Positions 37,982 to 52,102 of a stretch of 64,000 bases of DNA are shown in pieces. The notes beneath the pieces were generated by a model. The model saw nothing but the letters and a program-made list of their open reading frames with translations. It ran no database searches and was not told where the DNA came from. Source of the DNA: Azonexus hydrophilus DSM 23864 (GTDB lineage Bacteria > Pseudomonadota > Gammaproteobacteria > Burkholderiales > Rhodocyclaceae). The stretch covers positions 372,001 through 436,000 of the forward strand of contig NZ_AUCE01000012.1 of assembly GCF_000429605.1 (NCBI RefSeq). Reading direction: 5' to 3'. Position numbers and translations under genes: made by a program. Each line of letters opens with the position of its first letter. Positions within the stretch are counted from its first letter, which is position 1.

Positions 37982-38791
<810 letters not shown>

Positions 38792-38796
38792 CAGCC

Positions 38797-41352
38797 ATGA
38801 AATCCCGACTGCTGCAGCGCCAGATTGAGGAATTGTTCGGGGGTGATGGCGAAGCCACCCTGCGGCAGTTGCTTGAGTCAGCGCGGCAGCAGGGGGGGCA
38901 GGTTCTGGCGCAGGCTGTCGAGAAGCTGATCGAGCGGGTCGATGCTTCCTACGTGGCCTATGCCGGTCTGAACAACTGGACCACCGCCCTGTCGGGCGAC
39001 GCATTGGTGGACTGGAACCTGCGCAGCGGCTCCATCGATGCCGGTCGGCAATGGAAGGAGATGCTGGGTTATCTCCAGGAGGATCTCGATAATTCCATCG
39101 TCCAGTGGCAGCGTCTGCTGCACCCCGAGGATCTGCGCAACCTGCAGTCCAGGATTGCCCGCCATGCAAGCAGCCGGGATCGTTGGTTCGAGCTGGAATG
39201 TCGCCTCAAGGCCAAGGATGGTGCCTGGCGCTGGTTCATGATCCGTGGCGCAGTCGCCGCCCGTGATGCCGATGGCGAGCCGGTGCGCATGCTGGTCCTG
39301 CAACGCGACATCAGCCAGATCAAGGCGGCTGAGTCGGCCCTGATCGCGGCCAAGGAGTCGGCCGAATCGGCCAACAAGGCCCGCGGTGCTTTCCTGGCCA
39401 ACATGAGTCATGAAATCCGGACGCCGATGAACGGCATCATCGGCATGACCGAACTGGCGCTCGATACCGAACTGGATGCCGAGCAGCGCCATTACCTGAA
39501 AACCGTGAAATCGTCGGCGGAATCCCTGCTGACCATCGTTAACGACATTCTCGACTTCTCCAAGATCGAAGCCGGGCGCATGGAAGTCGAGGCAGTTTCC
39601 TTCCTGGTGCACGATGTCGTTCTCGAAGCGGTCCGCGTGGTTGCCGTCAATGCGCATCGCAAGGGCCTGGAACTGGTCGTCGACATCCGCCCGGAGGTGC
39701 CGGGGCGCATGGTCGGCGACCCGACCCGCCTGCGCCAGGTGATCATCAATCTGGTCGGCAACGCCATCAAGTTTACCGAGGCCGGTGAGGTCGAGGTATC
39801 GGTGTCGGTCAGCAAGGCGTCGATCAAGGAAACCGAAATCCTGGTGTCGGTCCGCGATACCGGTATCGGTGTGCCGGCTGACAAGCAGCAGGCGATTTTC
39901 GATGCTTTCTCGCAGGCCGACGTGTCCACGACCCGGCGCTACGGCGGCACCGGGCTCGGCCTGGCGATCTGTGCCAAGCTGGTGCAGCTGATGGGCGGGC
40001 GCATCTGGCTGGAGAGCGCGGAAGGGCAAGGCTCGACTTTTCATTTCACCGTCGGCTTGCGCGCCGATCCGGCGGCGCCGGTGGTCGGATCGGCGCCTGT
40101 TGCTGCCTATCGTGGTCGCCGTGCCCTGATCGTCGAAGATAGCGCGGTTGCTGGTCGCTGCCTGCGGGGCATGCTCGAGAGCATGGGGATGCAGGTTTCG
40201 CTGGTGAGCGACCCGGTGCAGGCGGCGGCAGTCATGAACAAGAGCCGGGCCATGGATTTCCCCTTCGACTACCTGTTCGTCGATGCGGCCATGGCCGCCC
40301 CGGCCGGCATGGCCATGGTCGAGAACTGGCGCCTTGGCGGCCAGCGCGAACGCATGATGGTGATGCTGACGACTGAGAACCAGCGCCAGGATCTGGCTCG
40401 CCTGCGCGAACTCGGCGTGGCGGTGCACCTGGTCAAGCCGGTGGGTGGCGGCGATGTGGAAGTGGCGCTGGGGCTGGCCGAAGTCTCTGGTTCGGCACAG
40501 GCGGTCGTCGAACTCGAGCCTTTCGACGTCGATGCGCCGGCGGGGCGGGCGGCGGTACGCAGCCATCGCGTGCTGCTGGTCGAAGATAATCCGGTCAACC
40601 AGGAACTGGCCCTGCGCCTGCTTGAGCGCGAAGGCTATCAAGTCAAGGTGGCGAACAACGGGGCGGAAGCGGTCGACATGTTCGATCAGGGAAGCTTCGA
40701 CATTATCCTGATGGACATGCAGATGCCGGTCATGGGCGGGATCGAGGCAACCGAGGCCATTCGTTCGCACGAAATGCGCCGGAGCTGGGTGATCTCGCAC
40801 GAATTGAAGCCGATCTACATCATCGCGATGACGGCCAATGTCATGGAAAGCGATCGCGAGCGCTGCCTGGCGGCGGGGATGAACGATTACGTCGCCAAGC
40901 CGCTGCGGCCCGAGGTGCTTTATGCCGCGCTGGAGCGCGCGAGTGGTGACGATCCGCTGCGTGTCTCGGTGATCGGCCCGGTGAGTGTGCGCCCGCACGT
41001 GTCGGGGATCAACCTGCAGGCGGCGCTGGATAATCTTGGCGATGTTGACCTGCTGGCAACCATGGCTGAAATGCTGCTGGCCGAGTGGCAGGGGCACCTG
41101 GAGCGGTTGAAGCAGGCCATCGAAGCTCAGGACGCCGTCGATGCCCGCATGCATGCCCATACCCTGAAAAGCCTGGTGGCGATGTTCCATGCCGAGGAGG
41201 CGCGCAGCCTGTCTGCACGTATCGAAAACGACATGATGGCGGAAGTCATCGACTGGGCTGCTGGCCTGCAATTGTTCGCCTCACTGGCGGCGGAAATGGA
41301 ACGTATCCGTCCGCATCTGGAAGCTTTTGTCGAGACGCGTGTAATGCCTTGA
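38797..41352 (+). CDS. Hybrid sensor histidine kinase (PAS-HisKA-HATPase-REC-REC-Hpt)
   Basis: 851 residues with no transmembrane segment. A PAS/PAC sensor spans about 60-180. HisKA has His205 in NMSHEIRTPMNG, and the HATPase has NLVGNAIKFT, DTGIGVP and GGTGLGLAI. The first receiver (about 445-560, LIVEDSAVAG) keeps an Asp in LFVDAAMA but is divergent and may be degenerate. The second (about 582-710) is canonical with LMDMQMPVMGG. The C-terminal Hpt has its His in HAHTLKSLVAMF. This is a self-contained cytosolic phosphorelay, BarA/TorS-like in layout. No response regulator is adjacent, so the output is unknown. Confidence 0.92.
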   Translation: MKSRLLQRQIEELFGGDGEATLRQLLESARQQGGQVLAQAVEKLIERVDASYVAYAGLNNWTTALSGDALVDWNLRSGSIDAGRQWKEMLGYLQEDLDNSIVQWQRLLHPEDLRNLQSRIARHASSRDRWFELECRLKAKDGAWRWFMIRGAVAARDADGEPVRMLVLQRDISQIKAAESALIAAKESAESANKARGAFLANMSHEIRTPMNGIIGMTELALDTELDAEQRHYLKTVKSSAESLLTIVNDILDFSKIEAGRMEVEAVSFLVHDVVLEAVRVVAVNAHRKGLELVVDIRPEVPGRMVGDPTRLRQVIINLVGNAIKFTEAGEVEVSVSVSKASIKETEILVSVRDTGIGVPADKQQAIFDAFSQADVSTTRRYGGTGLGLAICAKLVQLMGGRIWLESAEGQGSTFHFTVGLRADPAAPVVGSAPVAAYRGRRALIVEDSAVAGRCLRGMLESMGMQVSLVSDPVQAAAVMNKSRAMDFPFDYLFVDAAMAAPAGMAMVENWRLGGQRERMMVMLTTENQRQDLARLRELGVAVHLVKPVGGGDVEVALGLAEVSGSAQAVVELEPFDVDAPAGRAAVRSHRVLLVEDNPVNQELALRLLEREGYQVKVANNGAEAVDMFDQGSFDIILMDMQMPVMGGIEATEAIRSHEMRRSWVISHELKPIYIIAMTANVMESDRERCLAAGMNDYVAKPLRPEVLYAALERASGDDPLRVSVIGPVSVRPHVSGINLQAALDNLGDVDLLATMAEMLLAEWQGHLERLKQAIEAQDAVDARMHAHTLKSLVAMFHAEEARSLSARIENDMMAEVIDWAAGLQLFASLAAEMERIRPHLEAFVETRVMP

Positions 41353-41354
41353 AT

Positions 41355-41384
41355 TTGCCTGAAAAGGCTCTTTTCGGCTAGAAT
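41355..41384 (+). promoter_or_regulatory. Candidate sigma-70 promoter of carAB
   Basis: TTGCCT (41355-41360), an 18-nt spacer and TAGAAT (41379-41384) lie just after the kinase stop codon. It predicts a leader of roughly 80 nt before the carA GTG, containing the stem-loop at 41404-41431. Confidence 0.55.
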
Positions 41385-41403
41385 GGGAAGGTTAAAAAAG
41401 CAC

Positions 41404-41431
41404 AAGCGGGGAGGCGCGAGCCTTCCCGCTT
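41404..41431 (+). promoter_or_regulatory. Stem-loop in the carA 5' leader
   Basis: AAGCGGGGAGGC (41404-41415) pairs with GCCTTCCCGCTT (41420-41431) around a GCGA tetraloop; 11 of 12 pairs are Watson-Crick and one is G-U. No U tract follows, so it is not a terminator. It may stabilise or regulate the leader. Confidence 0.5.
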
Positions 41432-41469
41432 GGCACATGAACGAGCAGAAAAATTACAGGAGAGCTGAC

Positions 41470-42627
41470 GTGTCGCTGCTGCCCTCATTCACACCCGCCA
41501 TCCTCGCCCTCGCCGACGGGACGGTTTTCAAGGGCCAATCCATCGGCGCCGACGGCGTAACCAGCGGTGAAGTGGTGTTCAACACCGCGATGACCGGTTA
41601 TCAGGAAATCCTGACCGATCCGTCGTATTCGCGCCAGATCGTCACCCTGACCTATCCGCATATCGGCAATACCGGCTGCAATGCCGAGGACTTCGAGTCG
41701 CGCGCCAACTACGCTGCCGGACTGGTGGTCAAGGACCTGCCGCGCCTGGCCTCGAACTGGCGTTGCCAGGAAGATCTCGGCGCTTACCTGAAGAAGCACG
41801 GCATCGTCGCCATCGCCGGCATCGATACGCGCAAGCTGACCCGCGTCCTGCGGGAAAAGGGCGCCCAGGCCGGCTGCATTCTCGCCGGCGAAGCCGACGA
41901 AGCCAAGGCGCTGGCCGCCGCCCGCGCCTTCCCCGGGCTGGCCGGCATGGATCTGGCCAAGGTCGTCTCGGCGACCGAGCGTTACACCTGGAGCGAGGCC
42001 GAATGGACGCTCGACGGCTACAAGCAGCGTGCCGAGGAGCGTTTCCACGTCGTCGCTTACGACTTCGGGGTCAAGAGCAATATCCTGCGCATGCTCGCCG
42101 AGCGCGGTTGCAAGCTGACCGTCGTGCCGGCGCAGACGCCTGCGGCCGACGTGCTGGCAATGAAACCGGACGGTGTCTTCCTGTCCAACGGTCCGGGCGA
42201 CCCGGAACCCTGCGACTACGCGATCGCCGCGATCCGTGAGATCCTCGCCGCCGGCGTGCCGACCTTCGGCATCTGCCTCGGCCACCAGTTGCTGGCGCTG
42301 GCTTCCGGCGCCAAGACCTTGAAGATGAAGTTCGGCCACCACGGTGCCAACCATCCGGTCAAGGACATGGATACCGGCCAGGTGCTGATCACCAGCCAGA
42401 ACCACGGTTTCGCGGTCGATCCGGCGTCGATGCCGGCCAACCTGCGAGTCACCCATGTCTCGCTGTTCGACGGTTCCAACCAGGGGATCGCCCGCACCGA
42501 CGTGCCGGCCTTCTCCTTCCAGGGGCACCCGGAAGCCAGCCCCGGCCCGCACGACGTGGCCTACCTGTTCGATCGCTTCCTCGACACCATGACGCGCGGC
42601 GTGGCTGCGCTCAATAACGCGCAATAA
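41470..42627 (+). CDS. carA: Carbamoyl-phosphate synthase small (glutaminase) subunit
   Basis: 385 residues from a GTG start (Val-Ser-Leu-Leu-Pro), chosen because a clear AGGAGA lies 8 nt upstream; an in-frame ATG at 41437 lacks such a site. The glutamine amidotransferase domain has the nucleophile in [16 protein letters not shown] and the His/Glu pair in [13 protein letters not shown]. The N-terminal domain has [15 protein letters not shown]. It supplies ammonia to CarB for arginine and pyrimidine synthesis. carB follows after 21 nt. Confidence 0.96.
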   Translation: MSLLPSFTPAILALADGTVFKGQSIGADGVTSGEVVFNTAMTGYQEILTDPSYSRQIVTLTYPHIGNTGCNAEDFESRANYAAGLVVKDLPRLASNWRCQEDLGAYLKKHGIVAIAGIDTRKLTRVLREKGAQAGCILAGEADEAKALAAARAFPGLAGMDLAKVVSATERYTWSEAEWTLDGYKQRAEERFHVVAYDFGVKSNILRMLAERGCKLTVVPAQTPAADVLAMKPDGVFLSNGPGDPEPCDYAIAAIREILAAGVPTFGICLGHQLLALASGAKTLKMKFGHHGANHPVKDMDTGQVLITSQNHGFAVDPASMPANLRVTHVSLFDGSNQGIARTDVPAFSFQGHPEASPGPHDVAYLFDRFLDTMTRGVAALNNAQ

Positions 42628-42648
42628 GCGGCACAGAGAGAGATAACG

Positions 42649-45855
<3,207 letters not shown>

Positions 45856-45869
45856 GACCAACCAGAACC

Positions 45870-45910
45870 ACCGCCGGGTCGTCCCTTCCGGGCGCCGGCG
45901 GTTTTGCTTT
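45870..45910 (+). terminator. Intrinsic terminator after carB
   Basis: ACCGCCGG (45870-45877) pairs with CCGGCGGT (45895-45902), followed by TTTGCTTTT. It ends about 15 nt before the greA ATG, so greA either has its own start within this region or depends on read-through. Confidence 0.75.
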
Positions 45911-45924
45911 TGCAGGGAAAAGAC

Positions 45925-46401
45925 ATGAGCAAAGTTCCGTTGACCGTAACTGGCGCCGAGAAACTCCGCGAGGAGCTGCATCGGCTGAAGACCGTCGATC
46001 GCCCCTGGGTGATCGCTGCGATCGCCGAGGCGCGTGCCCACGGTGATCTCTCCGAAAACGCCGAGTACGATGCCGCCAAGGAGCGCCAGGGTTTCATCGA
46101 AGGGCGTATCCAGGAAGTCGAAGGCAAGCTGTCGAACGCCCAGATCATCGATCCCAAACTGCTTGATGCCGACGGTCGCTGCGTGTTTGGCGCCACGGCG
46201 GAGATCGAGGATCAGGACAGCGGTGAAGTCTTCACTTACCAGATCGTCGGTGAGGACGAGGCCGATATCAAGAATGGCAAGCTGTCGGTGGCGTCGCCGA
46301 TGGCCCGGGCGCTGATCGGCAAGTACGCCGGCGATATCGCTCAGGTGCAGGCGCCTGGCGGTATCCGGGAATTCGAGATTCTCGACATCCGCTACGAATA
46401 A
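45925..46401 (+). CDS. greA: Transcription elongation factor GreA
   Basis: 158 residues from Met-Ser-Lys-Val-Pro. The N-terminal coiled coil has [20 protein letters not shown] with the acidic tip residues, and the C-terminal FKBP-like domain has [20 protein letters not shown]. It rescues backtracked RNA polymerase by stimulating transcript cleavage. Position after carAB is conserved in many proteobacteria. Confidence 0.97.
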   Translation: MSKVPLTVTGAEKLREELHRLKTVDRPWVIAAIAEARAHGDLSENAEYDAAKERQGFIEGRIQEVEGKLSNAQIIDPKLLDADGRCVFGATAEIEDQDSGEVFTYQIVGEDEADIKNGKLSVASPMARALIGKYAGDIAQVQAPGGIREFEILDIRYE

Positions 46402-46403
46402 GC

Positions 46404-46865
46404 ATGCGCCGCCTGTCGGAAGCCCTCTATCTGTTTGCGATCACCCTGTGGATCGGTGGTTTGTGGGTGATTGGCTATCTGGTGGCGCCGGTCCTGTTCG
46501 CCAATCTCGGTGACCGACAGTTGGCCGGCATGGTTGCCGGCAAGCTGTTTGCGCTGATTGGCTGGATTGGTCTGGGGGCGGCGGCTTATCTGTTTGTTTT
46601 TCTGCTCGCCCGGCATGGCCTGCGTGCCCTGCGCGCTGCTGGGCTATGGCTGGTCCTGCTGATGGCGGCATTGGCGGCCGCCCAGTTGTTCGGGATTCAG
46701 CCCTTGATGGAGCAACTCAAGCTGGCGGCAGTGGCCCAGGAGGCGATGGCGAGCGTGACCCGCGATCGCTTCGCCACCTGGCACGGCATCTCCAGCATCG
46801 TATATCTGATCCAGAGCCTGCTCGGCCTGTGGCTGCTTTTGTGGAGCGGGCGAGGTCTGCGCTGA
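46404..46865 (+). CDS. DUF4149-family membrane protein
   Basis: 153 residues with four predicted transmembrane helices (about 8-28, 48-70, 78-98, 130-150). The pattern LWIGGLWVIGYLVAPVLFANL at the N-terminus and TWHGISSIVYLIQSLLGLW near the end match the DUF4149 family, also found beside greA or yhbY in other betaproteobacteria. The start is 2 nt after the greA stop. Function is unknown; it is an inner-membrane protein. Confidence 0.8.
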   Translation: MRRLSEALYLFAITLWIGGLWVIGYLVAPVLFANLGDRQLAGMVAGKLFALIGWIGLGAAAYLFVFLLARHGLRALRAAGLWLVLLMAALAAAQLFGIQPLMEQLKLAAVAQEAMASVTRDRFATWHGISSIVYLIQSLLGLWLLLWSGRGLR

Positions 46866-46866
46866 A

Positions 46867-47214
46867 TCAGCCCTGGAAGCTGCGCTTGGTGCGGCGCGGT
46901 GCCGCCGGACGCGGTTTTGCCGTATTCTTCGGCGCAGAACTTTCAGGATTTTCGCGATAGACGACCAGCAGTTTGCCGATGTGCTGTACCGGCGCCGCGG
47001 CAAGTTCCTGGCAGATGCGTTCGTAGTAGGCTAGGCGATCCTCGCGGCTGTCGCCATAGACGCGGATCTTGATCAGTTCGTGTGCCTTCAGGCAGACGTC
47101 GATTTCCTTGAGGACGGCGTCAGTGAGGCCGTTTTCGGAGATCGAGACGACCGGATTGAGGCCATGGGCCTGGGCGCGCAGTTCGCGCACCTGGGCAGAG
47201 TTCAGTTGTTGCAT
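46867..47214 (-). CDS. yhbY: CRM-domain RNA-binding protein YhbY
   Basis: 115 residues from Met-Gln-Gln-Leu-Asn; a Met eight codons upstream lacks family support. The CRM fold has [21 protein letters not shown] and [14 protein letters not shown]. It binds pre-50S ribosomal particles. A basic Pro/Lys/Arg tail ([15 protein letters not shown]) extends the usual 97-residue form. It diverges from rlmE, as in E. coli. Confidence 0.92.
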   Translation of the reverse strand: MQQLNSAQVRELRAQAHGLNPVVSISENGLTDAVLKEIDVCLKAHELIKIRVYGDSREDRLAYYERICQELAAAPVQHIGKLLVVYRENPESSAPKNTAKPRPAAPRRTKRSFQG

Positions 47215-47246
47215 GTGAAAACCTTTCAAAAACGGCATTTTACCGA

Positions 47247-47864
47247 ATGAAACGAACCAGAACCAGCAAGGCGTGGATGCGCGAGCATGTGAACGACCCC
47301 TACGTCCAGCTCGCCAAGAAGGAGGGTTGGCGTTCGCGAGCCGCTTTCAAGCTGATGGAGATCGACGACAAGGACAAGTTGCTGCGGCATGGCGAGGTGG
47401 TCGTTGACCTCGGCGCAACGCCGGGCGGCTGGTCGCAGGTGGCGGTGCAGCGGGTTGGCGGCGGCGGATTGGTGTTCGCGCTCGATCTGCTTGAAATGGA
47501 TCCGATCCACGGTGTGCACTTCATCCAGGGCGATTTTCGCGAGGACGAGGTCCTGCAGCAACTCGAAGAAAAACTCGGCGATCGTCGGGTAGGGCTTGTA
47601 ATGTCCGACATGGCCCCCAATATGTCAGGTGTACCCTTGGTCGATCAGGCCCGGGTGATGCACCTGGCGGAACTGGGGCTTGAGTTCTCGCGGGCCCATT
47701 TGAAACCTGATGGCGCTTTTCTGGTCAAAGTTTTCCAGGGCAGCGATTACGAGGCTTTCGTCAAGGCGATGCGTGAGACTTTCCGCACCGTCGCCGTGCG
47801 TAAACCGGATGCTTCGCGTGACCGTAGCCCGGAGATTTACTTGCTCGGCCGCACATTGCGGTGA
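47247..47864 (+). CDS. rlmE: 23S rRNA 2'-O-ribose U2552 methyltransferase RlmE (FtsJ/RrmJ)
   Basis: 205 residues. The SAM-binding motif is [15 protein letters not shown]. The K-D-K-E catalytic set is visible in [23 protein letters not shown] and [10 protein letters not shown]. It methylates U2552 in the 23S rRNA A-loop. It is upstream of ftsH, a strongly conserved pair. Confidence 0.96.
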   Translation: MKRTRTSKAWMREHVNDPYVQLAKKEGWRSRAAFKLMEIDDKDKLLRHGEVVVDLGATPGGWSQVAVQRVGGGGLVFALDLLEMDPIHGVHFIQGDFREDEVLQQLEEKLGDRRVGLVMSDMAPNMSGVPLVDQARVMHLAELGLEFSRAHLKPDGAFLVKVFQGSDYEAFVKAMRETFRTVAVRKPDASRDRSPEIYLLGRTLR

Positions 47865-47919
47865 TGGTTTTGTTTAGAATGGTGTTTTTATCGCTCGACG
47901 AAGCAGAAGGAGAGCACGC

Positions 47920-49800
47920 TTGAACAACATGTTCAAAAATCTCGCAATCTGGATGGTGATCGGCCTGGTGCTGATGACTGTGTTCAACCAGTTCAACAGC
48001 CGTCAGGTCGCGACCGGTGCCGTCGAGTATTCGCAATTCCTCGAGGAAGTGAAGCAGGGGCGCATCGCCAAGGTGGTCATGGAAGGCCGCACGCTGAAGG
48101 CGACGACGACTGAAGGCCGTCGTATCACCAGTTATGCGCCGCCGGATCTGTGGCTGGTCTCCGATCTCCTGAAATACGACGTCAAGATCGAGGCCAAGCC
48201 GGAAGAAGAACCCTCTTTCCTGATGAGCATTTTCGTCAGCTGGTTCCCGATGCTGCTGCTGATCGGCGTCTGGGTCTTCTTCATGCGCCAGATGCAGGGT
48301 GGTGGCAAGGGCGGCGCGTTCTCCTTCGGCAAGTCGAAGGCGCGCATGATGGACGAGTCCACCAACGCCATCACCTTCGCCGATGTGGCCGGTTGCGACG
48401 AAGCGAAGGAAGAAGTGCAGGAGATCGTTGATTTCCTGCGTGACCCGTCAAAATTCCAGAAGCTCGGCGGTCGCATTCCCAAGGGCGTGCTGATGGTCGG
48501 CAACCCGGGTACCGGCAAGACCTTGCTGGCCAAGGCCATCGCCGGCGAAGCAAAGGTGCCTTTCTTCAGCATCTCCGGCTCCGATTTCGTTGAAATGTTT
48601 GTCGGCGTGGGCGCGGCCCGGGTCCGCGACATGTTCGAAAACGCCAAGAAGCACGCACCGTGCATCCTGTTCATCGACGAAATCGACGCCGTCGGTCGTC
48701 ATCGCGGCGCTGGCCTGGGTGGCGGTAACGACGAACGCGAACAGACGCTGAACCAGTTGCTGGTCGAGATGGATGGTTTTGAAGGTCATGCGGGCATCAT
48801 CGTCATCGCCGCAACCAACCGTCCGGACATCCTTGACCCGGCGCTGCTGCGTCCGGGCCGTTTCGACCGCCAGGTCGTCGTGCCGTTGCCGGATATCCGC
48901 GGCCGTGAGGAAATCCTCAAGGTGCACATGCGCAAGGTGCCGATTGCCGGCGATATCAAGGCTGATGTGATCGCTCGTGGTACCCCGGGATTCTCCGGTG
49001 CCGACCTGGCCAACCTGGTCAATGAGGCGGCGCTGTTTGCGGCGCGACGCAACAAGCGTCTGGTGGACATGGACGACTTCGAAATGGCCAAGGACAAGAT
49101 CATGATGGGCGCCGAGCGTCGCAGCATGGTCATGACCGAGGATGAGAAGATGAACACGGCCTACCACGAGTCGGGTCACGCCGTGGTTGCCAAGCTGGTG
49201 CCGAAGTCGGACCCGGTGCACAAGGTCACGATCATCCCGCGCGGTCGCGCCCTCGGCCTGACCATGCAGTTGCCTGAGCAGGATCGTTATGCCTACGACC
49301 GTCAGTACCTGATGAGCCGGATCGCCGTGCTGTTCGGTGGCCGGATCGCCGAGGAACTGTTCATGAACCAGATGACCACCGGTGCGTCCAACGACTTCGA
49401 GCGGGCAACGGCCATGGCGCGTGACATGGTCACCCGTTACGGCATGTCCGATCTCGGCGTGATGGTCTATGGCGAGAACGAGGGCGAGGTCTTCCTGGGC
49501 CGTTCGGTGACGCAGCACAAGAACGTTTCTGAAGCGACGATGCAGAAGGTCGACGCCGAGATTCGTCGCATCATCGACCAGCAATACGCGCTTGCCCGTC
49601 AATTGCTCGAAGACAATCGCGACAAGGTCGAGGCCATGACCAAGGCGCTGCTCGAATGGGAAACCATCGATGCCGACCAGATCGACGACATCATGGCCGG
49701 CAAGCCGCCGCGCGAGCCCAAGCCGACGCAGGGCATCAAGCCTGCCAGTCCGCCGGATGAAAAGCCGGATGCCGAGCCGAGTGCGCCGGCAACGGCCTGA
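47920..49800 (+). CDS. ftsH: ATP-dependent zinc metalloprotease FtsH
   Basis: 626 residues from a TTG start (Met-Asn-Asn-Met-Phe), chosen for the AGGAG 7 nt upstream; the ATG at 47929 is the alternative. TM1 is at about 7-25 and TM2 at about 103-121 around a small periplasmic domain. The AAA domain has Walker A GNPGTGKT and Walker [11 protein letters not shown]; the second region of homology is followed by zinc site HESGHA. It degrades misfolded membrane proteins, LpxC and sigma-32, linking it to lpxH and the heat-shock genes here. A strong terminator follows. Confidence 0.97.
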   Translation: MNNMFKNLAIWMVIGLVLMTVFNQFNSRQVATGAVEYSQFLEEVKQGRIAKVVMEGRTLKATTTEGRRITSYAPPDLWLVSDLLKYDVKIEAKPEEEPSFLMSIFVSWFPMLLLIGVWVFFMRQMQGGGKGGAFSFGKSKARMMDESTNAITFADVAGCDEAKEEVQEIVDFLRDPSKFQKLGGRIPKGVLMVGNPGTGKTLLAKAIAGEAKVPFFSISGSDFVEMFVGVGAARVRDMFENAKKHAPCILFIDEIDAVGRHRGAGLGGGNDEREQTLNQLLVEMDGFEGHAGIIVIAATNRPDILDPALLRPGRFDRQVVVPLPDIRGREEILKVHMRKVPIAGDIKADVIARGTPGFSGADLANLVNEAALFAARRNKRLVDMDDFEMAKDKIMMGAERRSMVMTEDEKMNTAYHESGHAVVAKLVPKSDPVHKVTIIPRGRALGLTMQLPEQDRYAYDRQYLMSRIAVLFGGRIAEELFMNQMTTGASNDFERATAMARDMVTRYGMSDLGVMVYGENEGEVFLGRSVTQHKNVSEATMQKVDAEIRRIIDQQYALARQLLEDNRDKVEAMTKALLEWETIDADQIDDIMAGKPPREPKPTQGIKPASPPDEKPDAEPSAPATA

Positions 49801-49816
49801 TCGAAAGCTATCGAAC

Positions 49817-49844
49817 AAGCCGGGAGCGTGCTCCCGGCTTTTTT
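49817..49844 (+). terminator. Intrinsic terminator after ftsH
   Basis: AAGCCGGGA (49817-49825) pairs with TCCCGGCTT (49832-49840) around a GC-rich 6-nt loop, followed by a run of six T (two in the stem). It ends only 4 nt before the folP ATG. Confidence 0.88.
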
Positions 49845-49848
49845 CATC

Positions 49849-50676
49849 ATGAATAGCATCCACTGTGGCAAATACCGGCTGGGGCGTGAACGCCCGCTGA
49901 TCATGGGCATTGTCAACCTGACGCCGGATTCATTTTCCGGCGACGGTCTGACTGGCGACCTCGAGCAGGCGATAGCTCATGCGCGAGCGCAGCTTGATGC
50001 TGGCGCCGATATTCTCGATATCGGCGCCGAATCGTCGCGTCCCGGTGCCGTACCGACTCCGGTCGACGAGGAGTTGCGCCGTCTGCTGCCGGTGTTGCGC
50101 GAGATTACTCGCTGGGGTGTGCCGGTTTCCGTCGATACCTACAAGCCCGAGGTCATGCGTGCTGCGCTCGAAGCTGGCGCGAGCATGATCAATGACATTG
50201 CCGGGATGGCCAGTGACGCGGCCTTGTCAGCTGTGGCCGGCAGTGACTGCGCGGTGTGCGTGATGCACATGCAGGGCGTTCCCGGAACGATGCAGCAGGC
50301 ACCGGCTTACACCGACGTCGTTGCCGAGGTTGATGACTGGCTGGCAGCAACCGTGGCGCGTTGCCTGGCTGCAGGGGTCGCGCGTGAGCGGCTGATCGTC
50401 GATCCCGGTTTCGGTTTTGGCAAGACGCTGGTGCACAATATTGCGCTGTTCCGGGCCATGCGTCGCGATGATGTGGCGTTGCCGGTGCTGGTCGGGGTGT
50501 CGCGCAAGTCGATGCTCGGTCAGATCACCGGCCGACCGGTTGAGGAACGGCTGGCGGCCAGCGTGACCGCCGCTGTGCTGGCGGCGGAGCGTGGGGCGGC
50601 GATCCTGAGGGTTCATGATGTCGCAGAAACAAAAGATGCGCTGGCTGTCTGGTCGGCGTTGAAACAGGGAGAGTGA
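49849..50676 (+). CDS. folP: Dihydropteroate synthase
   Basis: 275 residues from Met-Asn-Ser-Ile-His. Signatures are [29 protein letters not shown] and [10 protein letters not shown]. It condenses p-aminobenzoate with dihydropterin pyrophosphate in folate synthesis and is the sulfonamide target. No Shine-Dalgarno is visible because the start directly follows the ftsH terminator T-run, an unusual arrangement. The stop is followed by glmM 2 nt later. Confidence 0.95.
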   Translation: MNSIHCGKYRLGRERPLIMGIVNLTPDSFSGDGLTGDLEQAIAHARAQLDAGADILDIGAESSRPGAVPTPVDEELRRLLPVLREITRWGVPVSVDTYKPEVMRAALEAGASMINDIAGMASDAALSAVAGSDCAVCVMHMQGVPGTMQQAPAYTDVVAEVDDWLAATVARCLAAGVARERLIVDPGFGFGKTLVHNIALFRAMRRDDVALPVLVGVSRKSMLGQITGRPVEERLAASVTAAVLAAERGAAILRVHDVAETKDALAVWSALKQGE

Positions 50677-50678
50677 CG

Positions 50679-52037
50679 GTGACAAGAAAATATTTCGGTA
50701 CCGACGGCGTGCGCGGTCGGGTGGGGCAGGCTCCGATTACCCCGGACTTCGTGATGCGCCTCGGCTATTCAGCTGGCAAGGTGCTACTGGCCAAGGGCGA
50801 AATGCCCGCTGGCGAACGTCCGTCCGTGCTCATCGGCAAGGACACCCGGGTTTCCGGCTACATGCTGGAATCGGCGCTGGAGGCGGGTTTTTCGGCGGCC
50901 GGTGTCGATGTCTGCCTGGTCGGACCGATGCCGACGCCGGCCATTGCCTACCTGACCCGGGCGCTGCGCCTGCAGGCCGGGATCGTGATTTCGGCGTCGC
51001 ACAATCCCTACTACGATAACGGAATCAAGTTCTTCTCGGCGCAGGGCACCAAGTTGCCCGACGAGGTCGAGCAGGCCATCGAGGCCGGCATCGACCAGGA
51101 GATCGTCTGCGTTCCTTCGCCGGACCTCGGTCGGGCGCGCCGGATCGACGATGCGCGCGGGCGTTACATCGAATTCTGCAAGAGCACCTTCCCCAACGAA
51201 TTTGACCTGCGCGGCCTGAAGATCGTTGTCGATTGCGCCCATGGTGCCGCCTATCACATCGCCCCGGACGTGTTCCACGAACTGGGCGCCGAGGTGGTGG
51301 TGATCGGCGGCCAGCCGAACGGCTTGAACATCAACGAAAAGGTCGGGGCGACCGCGCCGAAGGCACTGTGCGATGCGGTCCTGGTCAATCGCGCCGATCT
51401 CGGCATCGCGCTCGACGGTGACGCCGACCGGATCATGATGGTCGACGCCGAAGGCAATCTTTACGATGGCGACCAGTTGCTGATGGCCATCGTTCGCAGT
51501 CGTGCTGCCAAGGGGCCGGTCAATGGTGTGGTCGGTACGCTGATGAGCAATCTTTCGTTGGAGCGGGCGCTGGCCGGGATGAATATTCCCTTTGTGCGGG
51601 CGGCGGTTGGTGATCGCTATGTGGTCGAGGCGCTGCACCGCAATGGCTGGCTGTTCGGCGGCGAGAATTCGGGGCACATCCTGGCCCTGGATCGCCATTC
51701 CACCGGCGACGGCATCATCGCCGGCCTGCAGGTGCTGGCCGCCTTGCGCGAGTCGGGCGGTGATCTCAAGACCCTGCTCGGTGCCTTGCCACTCTATCCG
51801 CAGAAACTGATCAATGTTCCGGTCGTCCGCGGCTTCGACTGGCAAGCCTGTCCGGCCATTGCAGCGGCCCGCGATCTTGTCGAGCGGCGTCTTGACGGTC
51901 GTGGTCGTGTCCTGCTTCGTCCTTCGGGAACCGAGCCGCTGCTGCGGGTGATGGTCGAAGGCGAGGATGCGCAGGCGGTTGTTGCTGCAGCCGAAGAAAT
52001 TGCGGCGGCGGTCAGGGTGGCGGCTGGCGAGGGGTGA
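50679..52037 (+). CDS. glmM: Phosphoglucosamine mutase
   Basis: 452 residues from a GTG start (second of two nearby GTG codons), preferred because AGGGAG lies 7 nt upstream and the protein then opens with [12 protein letters not shown]. The active-site serine is in [13 protein letters not shown], the Mg loop is DGDADR, and the C-terminal phosphate site is [12 protein letters not shown]. It interconverts glucosamine 6- and 1-phosphate for UDP-GlcNAc, cell wall and LPS. The folP-glmM order is conserved. Confidence 0.97.
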   Translation: MTRKYFGTDGVRGRVGQAPITPDFVMRLGYSAGKVLLAKGEMPAGERPSVLIGKDTRVSGYMLESALEAGFSAAGVDVCLVGPMPTPAIAYLTRALRLQAGIVISASHNPYYDNGIKFFSAQGTKLPDEVEQAIEAGIDQEIVCVPSPDLGRARRIDDARGRYIEFCKSTFPNEFDLRGLKIVVDCAHGAAYHIAPDVFHELGAEVVVIGGQPNGLNINEKVGATAPKALCDAVLVNRADLGIALDGDADRIMMVDAEGNLYDGDQLLMAIVRSRAAKGPVNGVVGTLMSNLSLERALAGMNIPFVRAAVGDRYVVEALHRNGWLFGGENSGHILALDRHSTGDGIIAGLQVLAALRESGGDLKTLLGALPLYPQKLINVPVVRGFDWQACPAIAAARDLVERRLDGRGRVLLRPSGTEPLLRVMVEGEDAQAVVAAAEEIAAAVRVAAGEG

Positions 52038-52040
52038 ACA

Positions 52041-52070
52041 TTGACCGGCCAGGTGGCCAATCGATATAAT
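52041..52070 (+). promoter_or_regulatory. Sigma-70 promoter of tpiA-secG
   Basis: TTGACC (52041-52046), an 18-nt spacer and a perfect TATAAT (52065-52070) lie 32 nt before the tpiA ATG. This is the best sigma-70 match in the window. Confidence 0.78.
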
Positions 52071-52102
52071 CCTCAGGTTTTAGCCATCGGAATCACCGAG
52101 CC

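Noticed and set aside
38878..41271. A 797-codon open frame antisense to the hybrid kinase
   Set aside because: The kinase frame has full domain evidence; the antisense product has none.
41437..41469. Alternative carA start at an ATG or a short leader peptide
   Set aside because: The GTG at 41470 has the only strong Shine-Dalgarno and matches the family N-terminus; the short upstream segment has no leader-peptide features such as runs of Arg.
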